From a virus: a stretch of DNA of 41,024 nucleotides. The notes under the pieces were generated by a model. That model was not told where the DNA came from, ran no database searches, and saw only the letters and a list, made by a program, of their open reading frames with translations. Shown here one piece after another: positions 29,243-35,549 of this stretch. The position numbers and the translations under genes were made by a program. The DNA lies in IMG/VR virus record IMGVR_UViG_3300045284_000061, positions 1 through 41,024 of that record; one strand, written 5' to 3'. Position 1 is the first letter of the stretch; each line of letters opens with the position of its first letter.

Positions 29243-29422
29243 ATGAGACATGAGGGTCGCAGCCCGGATGGTGACGGGCACGATAGACGGTTTCCTGCCT
29301 CGGCTCACCCTGAGCACGAAACTCCTTTGCCAAAAGCGTCTATTGGTCACGATAACCGTGCAGCCGGTTCGAATCCGGTCGACTCTCATCAGGACATGAA
29401 AGCGGCGGGGGACGCGCCCTGA
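29243..29422 (+). CDS. Doubtful 59-residue frame over the tRNA-like element
   Basis: ATG 29243 follows the preceding TAG at once and has the SD of repeat copy 3; the frame ends KAAGDAP* through a partial fourth repeat. The product is His/Asp/Pro-rich and not protein-like. Most of it coincides with the tRNA-like fold at 29253-29387, so I favour RNA. Kept as an alternative. Confidence 0.22.
   Translation: MRHEGRSPDGDGHDRRFPASAHPEHETPLPKASIGHDNRAAGSNPVDSHQDMKAAGDAP
29253..29387 (+). tRNA. tRNA-like RNA with enlarged anticodon arm
   Basis: Acceptor AGGGTCG (29253-29259) pairs with CGACTCT (29380-29386), one G.U at the third pair; TG/CA extend it outward. D-arm GCCC/GGGC (29262-29265/29276-29279) has a GG-containing loop. 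A 9-bp stem CGATAGACG/CGTCTATTG (29281-29289/29337-29345) replaces the anticodon arm and encloses 47 bases with further hairpins. A variable arm CACG/CGTG (29348-29360) and a canonical T-arm with loop TTCGAAT (29363-29379) follow. No anticodon with T33 is apparent and no encoded CCA. It may be a tRNA with an insertion, a pseudo-tRNA or a tRNA mimic. Confidence 0.52.
29402..29412 (+). repeat. GC-rich repeat, partial copy 4
   Basis: GCGGCGGGGGA shares eleven bases with the three full copies and again codes AAG(D) in the doubtful frame. Confidence 0.45.
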
Positions 29423-29443
29423 CGGCGACGGCCGCGAGAGTTC

Positions 29444-29471
29444 TTGATTTTTCTGACGAAAGGTATAGGCT
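29444..29471 (+). promoter_or_regulatory. Weak sigma70-like promoter
   Basis: TTGATT (29444-29449), 16-base spacer, TAGGCT (29466-29471). Its -10 overlaps the outer stem of the structured segment, so it may not be used with it. Confidence 0.3.
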
Positions 29472-29568
29472 GTGCGGGTAAGAAAAAAGGCCGCCTGGGA
29501 AGGGCGGCCGGTCTCAGGTCAAGCACTGGAAGCAACAGCGCCGGGCCGTCATCGACCCGCACAGTTTA
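29466..29568 (+). ncRNA. Structured segment closed by a 14-bp stem
   Basis: TAGGCTGTGCGGGT (29466-29479) pairs with ACCCGCACAGTTTA (29555-29568): ten perfect Watson-Crick pairs, then two G.U and two A.U. Inside is GGCCGCC/GGCGGCC plus an A-rich strand. It could be a small RNA or an mRNA leader element. No known riboswitch was recognised. Confidence 0.42.
29483..29509 (-). terminator. Leftward intrinsic terminator
   Basis: On the reverse strand a 7-bp stem GGCCGCC/GGCGGCC (29489-29495/29503-29509) is followed by six T. It would stop leftward transcription, although no leftward gene lies just upstream. Alternatively the A-tract and hairpin belong to the structured segment. Confidence 0.5.
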
Positions 29569-29826
29569 CCAGCCTTTTCCCGAACTACAAACCCTTTCCC
29601 GCGCTTGGGCTCACGCACGTTGCGAGCGCCATTGGGCACCCCCTCACTGGCCCGTTGTTTAATCTGAGGGACCTAAATCCGGGAAGTGCGCCGCGGACAC
29701 CTAAACCTGGTAACAGGGATACGCGCCCGGTCCCCATCCTGTCGTGGAAGGATTCAGGGTTTGCTTTTTCCGTACACTCTCAAAGAGAGATGGGGGAAAA
29801 AGGTGTCCGGGACTGTCGCTACGGCT

Positions 29827-30198
29827 ATGGTTGAGATCGATGCTCAGCGACGGAGTTATCAGGCGAGTCAGCATCTCAAGAAGTTTTGGGATGCGGCGCA
29901 TCGGGCGACACGGTTGGGGCGGCGCGATCTGCTTCGACGATACGCGATGCTTAAACTGGACCCAGATCCCTATTTGGCGGCGAATCCTAGCGTGGCACGT
30001 CACCACTTCGAGAAGCGAAAATCGCGGGGTCACTATCGCATGAACGGCGCGTGTTGGTGTTGTCGCGTTGAGCCGGCCCGCGAGCGTCACCACATTATCG
30101 CGTTGGCACATGGCGGGCCGAATCGGACGCTCAACATCGTGAAGATTTGCGCGGCATGTCACGACGAGATCCACCCGTGGCTGAAAGCGCACCGCTGA
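29827..30198 (+). CDS. HNH endonuclease
   Basis: 123 residues from ATG 29827; GTG 29803, after a GGGGGAAAAAG tract, is an alternative that adds eight residues. Residues 75-120 hold CWCCRVEPARERHHIIALAH, GGPNRTLNIVKICAACHDEI, a zinc-bound HNH with catalytic HH and Asn. The first 60 residues are helical and basic. It follows the structured RNA region, as homing enzymes often follow introns, but no intron could be shown. TGATG couples it to the next gene. Confidence 0.85.
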   Translation: MVEIDAQRRSYQASQHLKKFWDAAHRATRLGRRDLLRRYAMLKLDPDPYLAANPSVARHHFEKRKSRGHYRMNGACWCCRVEPARERHHIIALAHGGPNRTLNIVKICAACHDEIHPWLKAHR

Positions 30199-30461
30199 TG
30201 CGAACCTGGCTGAAGCTCACGGCCTCGCATCGCTGTAATCTCTGCGGCCAGTCGTGGCCCGTGGGAACCATCATGCTCAAGCTGACGTTTCCTCGAGCGA
30301 AGGCGAGTAGCTATCGCGGGCCATGCTGTTCAGGTGAGTTTGGCGACGCGCCGGTGATTCTGGATGTGCCGCCGTTGCCGTTTGACATCAACGATCGGCA
30401 GCGGAATCGGACGACGAAACCGATGGTGGGGATTGGGAAGCTGGCGGCGAAATGGCGCTGA
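30198..30461 (+). CDS. Small zinc-binding-like protein
   Basis: 87 residues from ATG 30198. SHRCNLCGQSWPVGTIML and YRGPCCSGEF give CxxC and CC, a probable zinc site in a beta-ribbon. It overlaps the second methyltransferase start by ten bases. Unknown function. Confidence 0.62.
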   Translation: MRTWLKLTASHRCNLCGQSWPVGTIMLKLTFPRAKASSYRGPCCSGEFGDAPVILDVPPLPFDINDRQRNRTTKPMVGIGKLAAKWR

Positions 30462-31207
30462 GTATTGATGAGATCCGAAAGCGCCTCGACCAACTCCATC
30501 CTGAAGACCAAGGACTGGAAATCGGCCGCGACGAATTACGAGCGGTGTTGGCGCAGGTCCATGGAAAAGCGATGCACCCTTACTACGACCGAAGCGGCGT
30601 GACGATTTACCACGGCGACTGTCGTGAGCTAATCCCGGCGTTGACGTGGGACACGGCGTTCGCTGATCCGCCGTACAACGTCGGTCGGAAATATCTCGGA
30701 CTGGACGATTCGTTACCAGACGTGGACTTTGCGGCATTTGTGGCAAGTTGGTTACCTGCACTTATCGCGAAGTCCAAGCGATTAGCCGTGACTGGGGGCG
30801 TGGCGAATCAAACGGTGTATTTGTCGTACAAGCCGAAGTGGACGATCGCATGGGTGAAGCCGTTCAGTGTGTCTCACTCGCCGCTCGGCGCGTCGAACTG
30901 GGAGCCTGTCAGTGTGTGGGGGGACGGTTGGCATGGCGCGAGAAATGATGTTATCCGCGAGACGTGGATACGTGCTGCAGACGCGACCGGTCACGATTGC
31001 CCGAAATCCCTTAACTTCATGATGGCGATTGTGCGAAGACTCCAGGGCGATGTGCTGCTCGATCCATTTTGTGGTTCCGGTACGACTCTTGTCGCGGCGA
31101 AGCGGCAAGGCGTGAAGGCGATTGGGATTGAAATCGAAGAACGCTACTGCGAAATTGCAGCCAAGCGGTTGCAGCAAGAAGTGTTACCGCTCGAGATGGC
31201 GCGATGA
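30452..31207 (+). CDS. Second DNA methyltransferase (N6-adenine/N4-cytosine type)
   Basis: 251 residues. DPPY is at 72-75 and DPFCGSGTT at 204-212, the same beta-type order as the leftward enzyme. From residue 43 it matches that enzyme at both ends (PYYDRSGVTIYHGDCREL; EIAAKRLQQEVLPLE), but the middle differs, so target recognition may differ. A 40-residue helical extension precedes this, and Met41 could also serve as start. It probably adds a second protection against host restriction. Confidence 0.9.
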   Translation: MALSIDEIRKRLDQLHPEDQGLEIGRDELRAVLAQVHGKAMHPYYDRSGVTIYHGDCRELIPALTWDTAFADPPYNVGRKYLGLDDSLPDVDFAAFVASWLPALIAKSKRLAVTGGVANQTVYLSYKPKWTIAWVKPFSVSHSPLGASNWEPVSVWGDGWHGARNDVIRETWIRAADATGHDCPKSLNFMMAIVRRLQGDVLLDPFCGSGTTLVAAKRQGVKAIGIEIEERYCEIAAKRLQQEVLPLEMAR

Positions 31208-31386
31208 GACGTAAACACCGACTCACTGTCCAAGCTTGTGCCGTGTCTATTCTGCGCAAGGCTGAGGCCGGGGTAACGGAGCATGAACTCGCCGAGCGGG
31301 TGAAAGAGCTGGCGGCGAAGCGGCAGATTGGCTGGATGCCGCACGAGATCACGGAGGCGCTCGCGAAAGCGCGACGGTATTCATGA
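31204..31386 (+). CDS. Small helical, possibly winged-helix protein
   Basis: 60 residues. HRLTVQACAVSILRKAEAGV, TEHELAERVKELAAKRQIG, HEITEALAKA suggests a short winged-helix. Overlaps: ATGA on both sides. A regulatory role is guessed from the fold only. Confidence 0.55.
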   Translation: MRRKHRLTVQACAVSILRKAEAGVTEHELAERVKELAAKRQIGWMPHEITEALAKARRYS

Positions 31387-31598
31387 GTCCGACCCGCACG
31401 ACGATTTGGCGCTGGACGGATCGGGAACTCGTCACGGTGAAGGCGTTGTTGCCGCCGAGTCTCACGAGACGCACGGCTCTGAAGCTGGCGTATATCGTGA
31501 CGGGATCATCGACGCAGGGGCCGGGGCTGTTTGCCTTGCTGCTGAGACGGGGGTGGATCGTGCGCGAGGGGCGCGGGACGTATCGAAAGGCAGAGTAA
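31383..31598 (+). CDS. Small winged-helix-like protein
   Basis: 71 residues. Residues 12-68 (TDRELVTVKALLPPSLTRRT, LKLAYIVTGSST, FALLLRRGWIVREGRGTY) look like a winged helix, with the closing strand pair in the last part. Probably binds DNA. Coupled to the previous gene by ATGA. Confidence 0.58.
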   Translation: MSPTRTTIWRWTDRELVTVKALLPPSLTRRTALKLAYIVTGSSTQGPGLFALLLRRGWIVREGRGTYRKAE

Positions 31599-31602
31599 AC
31601 CG

Positions 31603-31908
31603 ATGTTTAGAAGAACCGCGCGTCCACTGATCGCGCCTCCGCTGATTCTGTCACACGGAGGATTCGTGCTCGGGCAAGTCGTGAGGCACAAAATCGATGG
31701 CGTGCGTGTCGTCATCACCGAGTTCTATCCGCGCGATGGCGTGATTATGGCGGCGGGTTCGTACAGCTCGAAGGCTGGTGACACCGCCGACTTCAGCGTG
31801 TACGAGCTGGAAGCGGTGGAACACGCTGAGGCGCTCGCCGCGGTAGATCCTGTCGAGGGGAGTGGGGAAGGACGTCCACGCGCGCCCAAGGATGCGATCG
31901 ATGGCTGA
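31603..31908 (+). CDS. Small beta-barrel-like protein
   Basis: 101 residues. VLGQVVRHKIDGVRVVITEF, YPRDGVIMAAGSY, DFSVYELEAVE look like a small SH3- or YopX-like barrel. The tail PVEGSGEG is encoded by a GA-rich stretch that may be a ribosome site for the overlapping next gene, a looser version of the PAAGEG endings. Confidence 0.58.
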   Translation: MFRRTARPLIAPPLILSHGGFVLGQVVRHKIDGVRVVITEFYPRDGVIMAAGSYSSKAGDTADFSVYELEAVEHAEALAAVDPVEGSGEGRPRAPKDAIDG

Positions 31909-32365
31909 TCCCTCCGTCCCCGACCTCGACGGGATCCGCCAGCGGCTTGACCTGGACTATTCGAGAGCCGTCTGTGATGCCTGTCCTGACTGCGCTCCCA
32001 TCGTGATGTGCCGGTATCACAGCGCGTGTAGTGAGTTAGCGGAGTTACTGGCGTACGTCACCACTCTGGAGGCGCACATCACGGAAGAAGTGCAATGGCG
32101 AATCGACCTTCAGGAACGGCTCGCCCGCTGCGAACAGGCCCGAGACGCGCTGACAGTTGCCAGGCATGTCACGGATTCAGAGCTGGACCGGCTCGGAATG
32201 GAGCGAGACGTGGCCGAGGCCAGGGCCACCACCCTCACCCGATTACTGGAAGAGAAAACCAACGAAGAGAAGACGTTAGCGCGCGGACAAGCTGTGGAGA
32301 TACCCGCAGGACATCCTACCGCATCGCAAGACGCGGGGGCTCAGAAGGCTGGTGAGAGCGAATGA
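31901..32365 (+). CDS. Cys-rich head plus coiled-coil protein
   Basis: 154 residues from ATG 31901. CDACPDCAPIVMCRYHSAC (residues 24-42) is a likely zinc site; residues 45-130 are a coiled coil (ELAELLAYVTTLEAHITEE, TLTRLLEEKTNEEKTL). Unknown function. It overlaps both neighbours. Confidence 0.6.
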   Translation: MADPSVPDLDGIRQRLDLDYSRAVCDACPDCAPIVMCRYHSACSELAELLAYVTTLEAHITEEVQWRIDLQERLARCEQARDALTVARHVTDSELDRLGMERDVAEARATTLTRLLEEKTNEEKTLARGQAVEIPAGHPTASQDAGAQKAGESE

Positions 32366-32643
32366 AAGTGTACTGGCTCGGCATTGTCATCGGCTTCATA
32401 GTCGGGTTGTTCGTGCCGCTGCCGCCCTTCCTGCACGCCCAGAAAGCCGAGAAGGGCACCCAGCAGTGGCGCATCAGCCTTGACAATGCGTATGGGGGTA
32501 TCACCGGGACGGTCCAGGTGCATGTCATCGATACCACGGGCGTGTGTCTCTACATCGTCCGTGATTCGACGACGTCGATGAACAACGTGGCCATCGCCGC
32601 GGTGCCAAAGACGGCGCTTCCGCAAGCCGCAGGTTGCCAGTGA
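32362..32643 (+). CDS. Exported or membrane-anchored small protein
   Basis: 93 residues. A signal or anchor helix at 3-25 (VYWLGIVIGFIVGLFVPLP, then FLHAQ, a plausible signal-peptidase site) is followed by a beta-rich domain (GGITGTVQVHVIDTTGVC, YIVRDSTTSMNNVAIAA). May act in the envelope, for instance in exclusion. Unknown. Confidence 0.6.
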   Translation: MKVYWLGIVIGFIVGLFVPLPPFLHAQKAEKGTQQWRISLDNAYGGITGTVQVHVIDTTGVCLYIVRDSTTSMNNVAIAAVPKTALPQAAGCQ

Positions 32644-32732
32644 GCCCTCCCCTGCCCGGCTCGCCGTTCGTCGCCCAGCGAGGCTTCTACGGCCTCCCGC
32701 GGGCCGTCCTGGGCATCCTGGAGGAGCTGTGA
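32640..32732 (+). CDS. 30-residue peptide
   Basis: GTG 32640 overlaps the previous stop and TGA 32732 overlaps the VRR-NUC start. SPPLPGSPFVAQRGFYGLP, AVLGILEEL. Its existence rests on the gapless overlap chain; its last codons supply GGAGGAG to the next gene. Confidence 0.4.
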   Translation: MSPPLPGSPFVAQRGFYGLPRAVLGILEEL

Positions 32733-33025
32733 GACGAGCCGCCCGCGTGGATGGGACGCACACCGCCATTGTGCAGGCGCTTCGGCAGGCAGGCTGTTCC
32801 GTGCTGGACTTGAGAAGCCTCGGAAGCGGAGCGCCAGACCTGTTGGTGGGCTTCAGGGGCCGCGACCGGCTCCTGGAGGTCAAGACGGCTCGAGGGCGTC
32901 TCTTAGAGGCGCAGAAGGACTTTGCGCTGGCGTGGCGCGGTCATGAGGTGTCCGTGGTGCGGAGCGTGGATGAGGCGCTCGCGGCCTTCAGCATCTATTC
33001 GGTGACGTTTCGGAGGAAGGCGTGA
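32729..33025 (+). CDS. VRR-NUC (PD-(D/E)XK) nuclease
   Basis: 98 residues from GTG 32729, with GGAGGAG upstream. The motif order is that of stand-alone phage VRR-NUC enzymes: an early Glu/Gln helix (DGTHTAIVQALRQAG), LRSLGSGAPDLLVGFRG with the catalytic Asp, LLEVKTARG with Glu-Val-Lys, then EAQKDFALAWRGH. It probably resolves branched DNA before packaging, which suits its place just before the terminase genes. Confidence 0.84.
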   Translation: MRRAARVDGTHTAIVQALRQAGCSVLDLRSLGSGAPDLLVGFRGRDRLLEVKTARGRLLEAQKDFALAWRGHEVSVVRSVDEALAAFSIYSVTFRRKA

Positions 33026-33216
33026 GCAAAGCGCCAAGCGTCTGGGTGCAAGGATTAACCGACGCGCATTTCTACGACATGGCCGAGTTTGAGCTCCAGG
33101 CCGACCCGCATCGCCTGTACATCGGCCTTCGACTCGACTCCGGGCAAACGGTGTATCTTCACATCGTGCATGATCCCGAGGGCTTTCGCGTGCTCCTGGA
33201 TCAGGAGAAGGCGTAA
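33022..33216 (+). CDS. Small protein before parS
   Basis: 64 residues from GTG 33022. SKAPSVWVQGLTDAHFYDM, LYIGLRLDSGQTVYLHI look like a small beta sheet. Unknown function. It ends three bases before the parS palindrome and is the last gene of the early block. Confidence 0.58.
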   Translation: MSKAPSVWVQGLTDAHFYDMAEFELQADPHRLYIGLRLDSGQTVYLHIVHDPEGFRVLLDQEKA

Positions 33217-33218
33217 AC

Positions 33219-33234
33219 TGTTCCACGTGGAACA
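33219..33234. promoter_or_regulatory. Perfect parS-like site
   Basis: TGTTCCACGTGGAACA is a perfect 16-base palindrome and fits the chromosomal parS consensus TGTTNCACGTGNAACA at every fixed position. By chance a match to 14 fixed bases is expected about 0.0002 times in a 41-kb sequence. It lies between the early block and the terminase genes, and no ParA or ParB gene was found, so it may bind host ParB. Confidence 0.82.
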
Positions 33235-33249
33235 CATGACACACTTCAT

Positions 33250-33277
33250 TGGCACACTTTTTGATATCTTAGATATT
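33250..33277 (+). promoter_or_regulatory. Promoter-like region of the late genes
   Basis: TGGCAC-N5-TTGAT (33250-33265) is close to a sigma54 promoter (TGGCAC-N5-TTGC) and TTGGCA is also a fair -35. ATATCT-T-AGATAT (33264-33276) is a hyphenated palindrome just before the start codon and could be an operator. Which is used cannot be told. Confidence 0.42.
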
Positions 33278-33281
33278 CCCC

Positions 33282-33665
33282 ATGCCACGAGGCGGTAAAC
33301 GACCCGGCGCTGGCAAGCCGCCAGGCCCTCATCAAGCCACGATTGAAAAGCGTATCTGGCTGGAGGAATACCGCGCCGCGATTGCCGCAGAGCTCCCCGC
33401 GCTCATCAAGGCGCAGCTCGACTTGAGTAAAGGCGTCTACCACATGATGGGGCGCAACCCAGATGGGACGTGGGCGCGCGTCACGGACCCCGAGATCATG
33501 CTCAAGGTGCTCAACAGCGGCGAGCAGTTCTACGAGATTCGGGCGCAGAATCCCGATGGACGGGCGCTCGCGGACATCTTCGATCGGCTCATGGGCAAGC
33601 CGGCGCAAGCCGTGACGGGCGAAGACGGCGGGCCGGTGGAGCACGTCTTCCGGTGGCAAAAGTAG
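33282..33665 (+). CDS. Terminase small subunit (probable)
   Basis: 127 residues. PRGGKRPGAGKPPGPHQATI is the basic opening often seen in small terminase and terminase-adjacent proteins; the rest is helical (RIWLEEYRAAIAAELPALI, ILMLKV-type helix and LADIFDRLMGKPAQAV). It lies just upstream of and overlaps the large subunit by 13 bases. It would recognise the packaging site. Identity rests mainly on position. Confidence 0.7.
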   Translation: MPRGGKRPGAGKPPGPHQATIEKRIWLEEYRAAIAAELPALIKAQLDLSKGVYHMMGRNPDGTWARVTDPEIMLKVLNSGEQFYEIRAQNPDGRALADIFDRLMGKPAQAVTGEDGGPVEHVFRWQK

Positions 33666-35113
33666 TCGAGATCGAGATCCCCTATCGCCCCAGGCTGTGG
33701 GCGCAGCCCTTCCACGACTGTCTGCGACGCTGGGCCGCGCTCGTGCTCCATCGGCGGGCTGGGAAGACAACGGCCGTCCTCAACCACCATCAACGCGCGG
33801 CCCTCGATGATCGGTGGGAAACCGAACGGCTGCAGTACTTGGAGCCGAAGTTCACGACAGCGGAAATCGCCGAACTGCTCGAGCATCGCCACTACGGCCA
33901 CATTCTGCCGCTCTTGGGCCAAGCCAAGTCCGTGGCATGGGAGCCGTTGAAACGTATCGCCGCCGGCGTGCCCGGCCACAAGCCTAACGAGTCGGAGCTC
34001 TCCATCAAGTATCCGCGGCAACCCAAAGCGCCGAACCGGGTGCTGGTGGGCCAGTTTGGTGCCACGACGCCAGATGCCCACAGCACGACGGTTCGACTCT
34101 TCGGGGCTGACAATCCCGACGCCTTCCGGGGCCTGCCTTTCTCCGGGGTGAGTTACGACGAATACTCGCAGCATCCGCCGAACATCCATGGGGAAGTCGT
34201 GTCCAAGGCGCTCGCGGACCATCTCGGCTATGGCGTCTTTGCCGGGACGATCAAGGGAAAGAATCAGCTCTTTCGCACCTACGAGGCGGCGAAGAGCAAC
34301 GGCGCCTGGTTCGCGCTGTGGCAGGATGTCGATAAGACGCTGGCGACGGAGGAAGGCGCGACGATCACGGCCATCCGGCGCTCGATGCAAGACGACTTGG
34401 CGCAGATCGCTCAAGGGTTGATGGCGCAATCCGAATACGACCAGGAATGGTATTTATCCCCGACCGCCGCCACGAAAGGGGCGTATTATGGCAAGCAACT
34501 GGATGCTGCCTATCGCGAAGGACGCATTCGAGCCGTGCCCTACGACCCGGCGCTGAAAGTCCATGACGTCTGGGATCTCGGCAAAGGGCCAAAGATGGCG
34601 GTGGGCATGTTCCAGCGATTCGGACGCTCGGTGCAGATGATCGATTACCTGCAAGGAAAAGAGAGCGACGGCATCCCGGATATCATTCGGCAACTCCAGG
34701 AGAAGCCGTATATCTGGGGGAAGCATTTCGCGCCGCATGACGTGCGCGCGACGGACCTGAGCACGGGCAAGACACGGCTCGCCACCGCGTTGGCGCTCGG
34801 CTGGGCCTTCGAGGTGGTGCCCGAGATCGGGATTGACGATGGCATCAGCGCGGGGCGGCTGATGTTTGCGCGCGTCTGGATTGACGACACGAAATGTCAA
34901 CTCTTTCTCGATGCGATTGGGCAGTATCGGCAAGAGTGGGACGAGAAGAAGGGCATGTTTCGTGATATCCCCCTGCACGATTGGACGAGTCATCCGGCCG
35001 ACATGTACCGCTATGCGGCGGTCGTGGAAGAGCAGATGACGAATGAGAAGCCGCGCGTGACGATGCCGCCTCAACCGGCGGCGGTGCGCGGCGAGCACGG
35101 CTGGTTGAGTTGA
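33653..35113 (+). CDS. Terminase large subunit
   Basis: 486 residues from GTG 33653; the frame reaches back to 33470 but that part is the small-subunit gene in another frame. Walker A is HRRAGKTT (residues 33-40) and Walker B is GVSYDE with Asp169-Glu170. The nuclease half contains HDVWDLGKGPKMAVGMFQ with the first metal Asp and later HDVRATD and HDWTSHPADMYRY with further acids. It powers DNA packaging and cuts headfuls. A circularly permuted genome fits. Confidence 0.93.
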   Translation: MAKVVEIEIPYRPRLWAQPFHDCLRRWAALVLHRRAGKTTAVLNHHQRAALDDRWETERLQYLEPKFTTAEIAELLEHRHYGHILPLLGQAKSVAWEPLKRIAAGVPGHKPNESELSIKYPRQPKAPNRVLVGQFGATTPDAHSTTVRLFGADNPDAFRGLPFSGVSYDEYSQHPPNIHGEVVSKALADHLGYGVFAGTIKGKNQLFRTYEAAKSNGAWFALWQDVDKTLATEEGATITAIRRSMQDDLAQIAQGLMAQSEYDQEWYLSPTAATKGAYYGKQLDAAYREGRIRAVPYDPALKVHDVWDLGKGPKMAVGMFQRFGRSVQMIDYLQGKESDGIPDIIRQLQEKPYIWGKHFAPHDVRATDLSTGKTRLATALALGWAFEVVPEIGIDDGISAGRLMFARVWIDDTKCQLFLDAIGQYRQEWDEKKGMFRDIPLHDWTSHPADMYRYAAVVEEQMTNEKPRVTMPPQPAAVRGEHGWLS

Positions 35114-35358
35114 ACGCGAGCGAACAGAAGCTCCATCGCACGGTGACGGCCTCACTCGATGCGCGCGTGTCTGACCTGGAAGTGTTGGTCCCGCAGTGGT
35201 TGTCCGATCTGCGATGTGAGATGCGCTACGCGGACCAGGCGCAGTCGGAGAATATGCGAGAGAAATGTGAGTGGCTCCGGTTGCGTGGGGCTGACGCGAA
35301 CGAGAAACTTGAGCGCGGCTTCTGGGGTCGGCTCCGTTGGCTCCTCACGGGTCGCTGA
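35110..35358 (+). CDS. Small helical protein
   Basis: 82 residues from TTG 35110, overlapping the terminase stop. SEQKLHRTVTASLDARVSD, EMRYADQAQSENMREKCEWL are helical; the end FWGRLRWLLTGR is an amphipathic or membrane-binding helix. Unknown function. Confidence 0.58.
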   Translation: MNASEQKLHRTVTASLDARVSDLEVLVPQWLSDLRCEMRYADQAQSENMREKCEWLRLRGADANEKLERGFWGRLRWLLTGR

Positions 35359-35549
35359 TGGACGCCCCTGTGTGTCGCCATTCAGATCGGGACGTCGAGT
35401 ACAAGATCCACCTTGATCAACTCGTCTGTCGCTGTGGGATGTGGCGCGAAGCGGTGGACCGTGGCGCGGGGACGGCGTGGCGCCCCCGCGAGGAACGGGA
35501 CCAATCGATGGCCTTTCGTCTGAGCCAGCCCGAGCATGACCGCCCCTGA
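35358..35549 (+). CDS. Small Cys-containing protein
   Basis: 63 residues from ATG 35358. CRHSDRDVEYKIHLDQLVC, RCGMWREAVDRG provide C-H...CxC, a possible zinc site. It overlaps the next gene by 14 bases. Confidence 0.55.
   Translation: MDAPVCRHSDRDVEYKIHLDQLVCRCGMWREAVDRGAGTAWRPREERDQSMAFRLSQPEHDRP

Larger units (their letters stand above)
29423..29826 (+). other. Non-coding stretch with RNA structure
   Basis: No convincing gene lies in these 404 bases. They hold a weak sigma70-like promoter (29444-29471), a 103-base structured segment (29466-29568) with a leftward terminator, a small CTCTC/GAGAG hairpin (29777-29789) and a 9-base inverted repeat CGGACACCT/AGGTGTCCG (29694-29702 and 29801-29809). 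The HNH gene follows. Confidence 0.6.

Noticed and set aside
29363-29390. attP overlapping a tRNA 3' end
   Set aside because: The T-arm and acceptor end could serve as an attachment core, but no integrase gene is present and the 5' half of the fold is also here.
29423-29826. Group I intron before the HNH gene
   Set aside because: GGACC/GGTCC pairs faintly recall the P7 element, but no full P3-P8 core or exon junction could be drawn, so it is not called.
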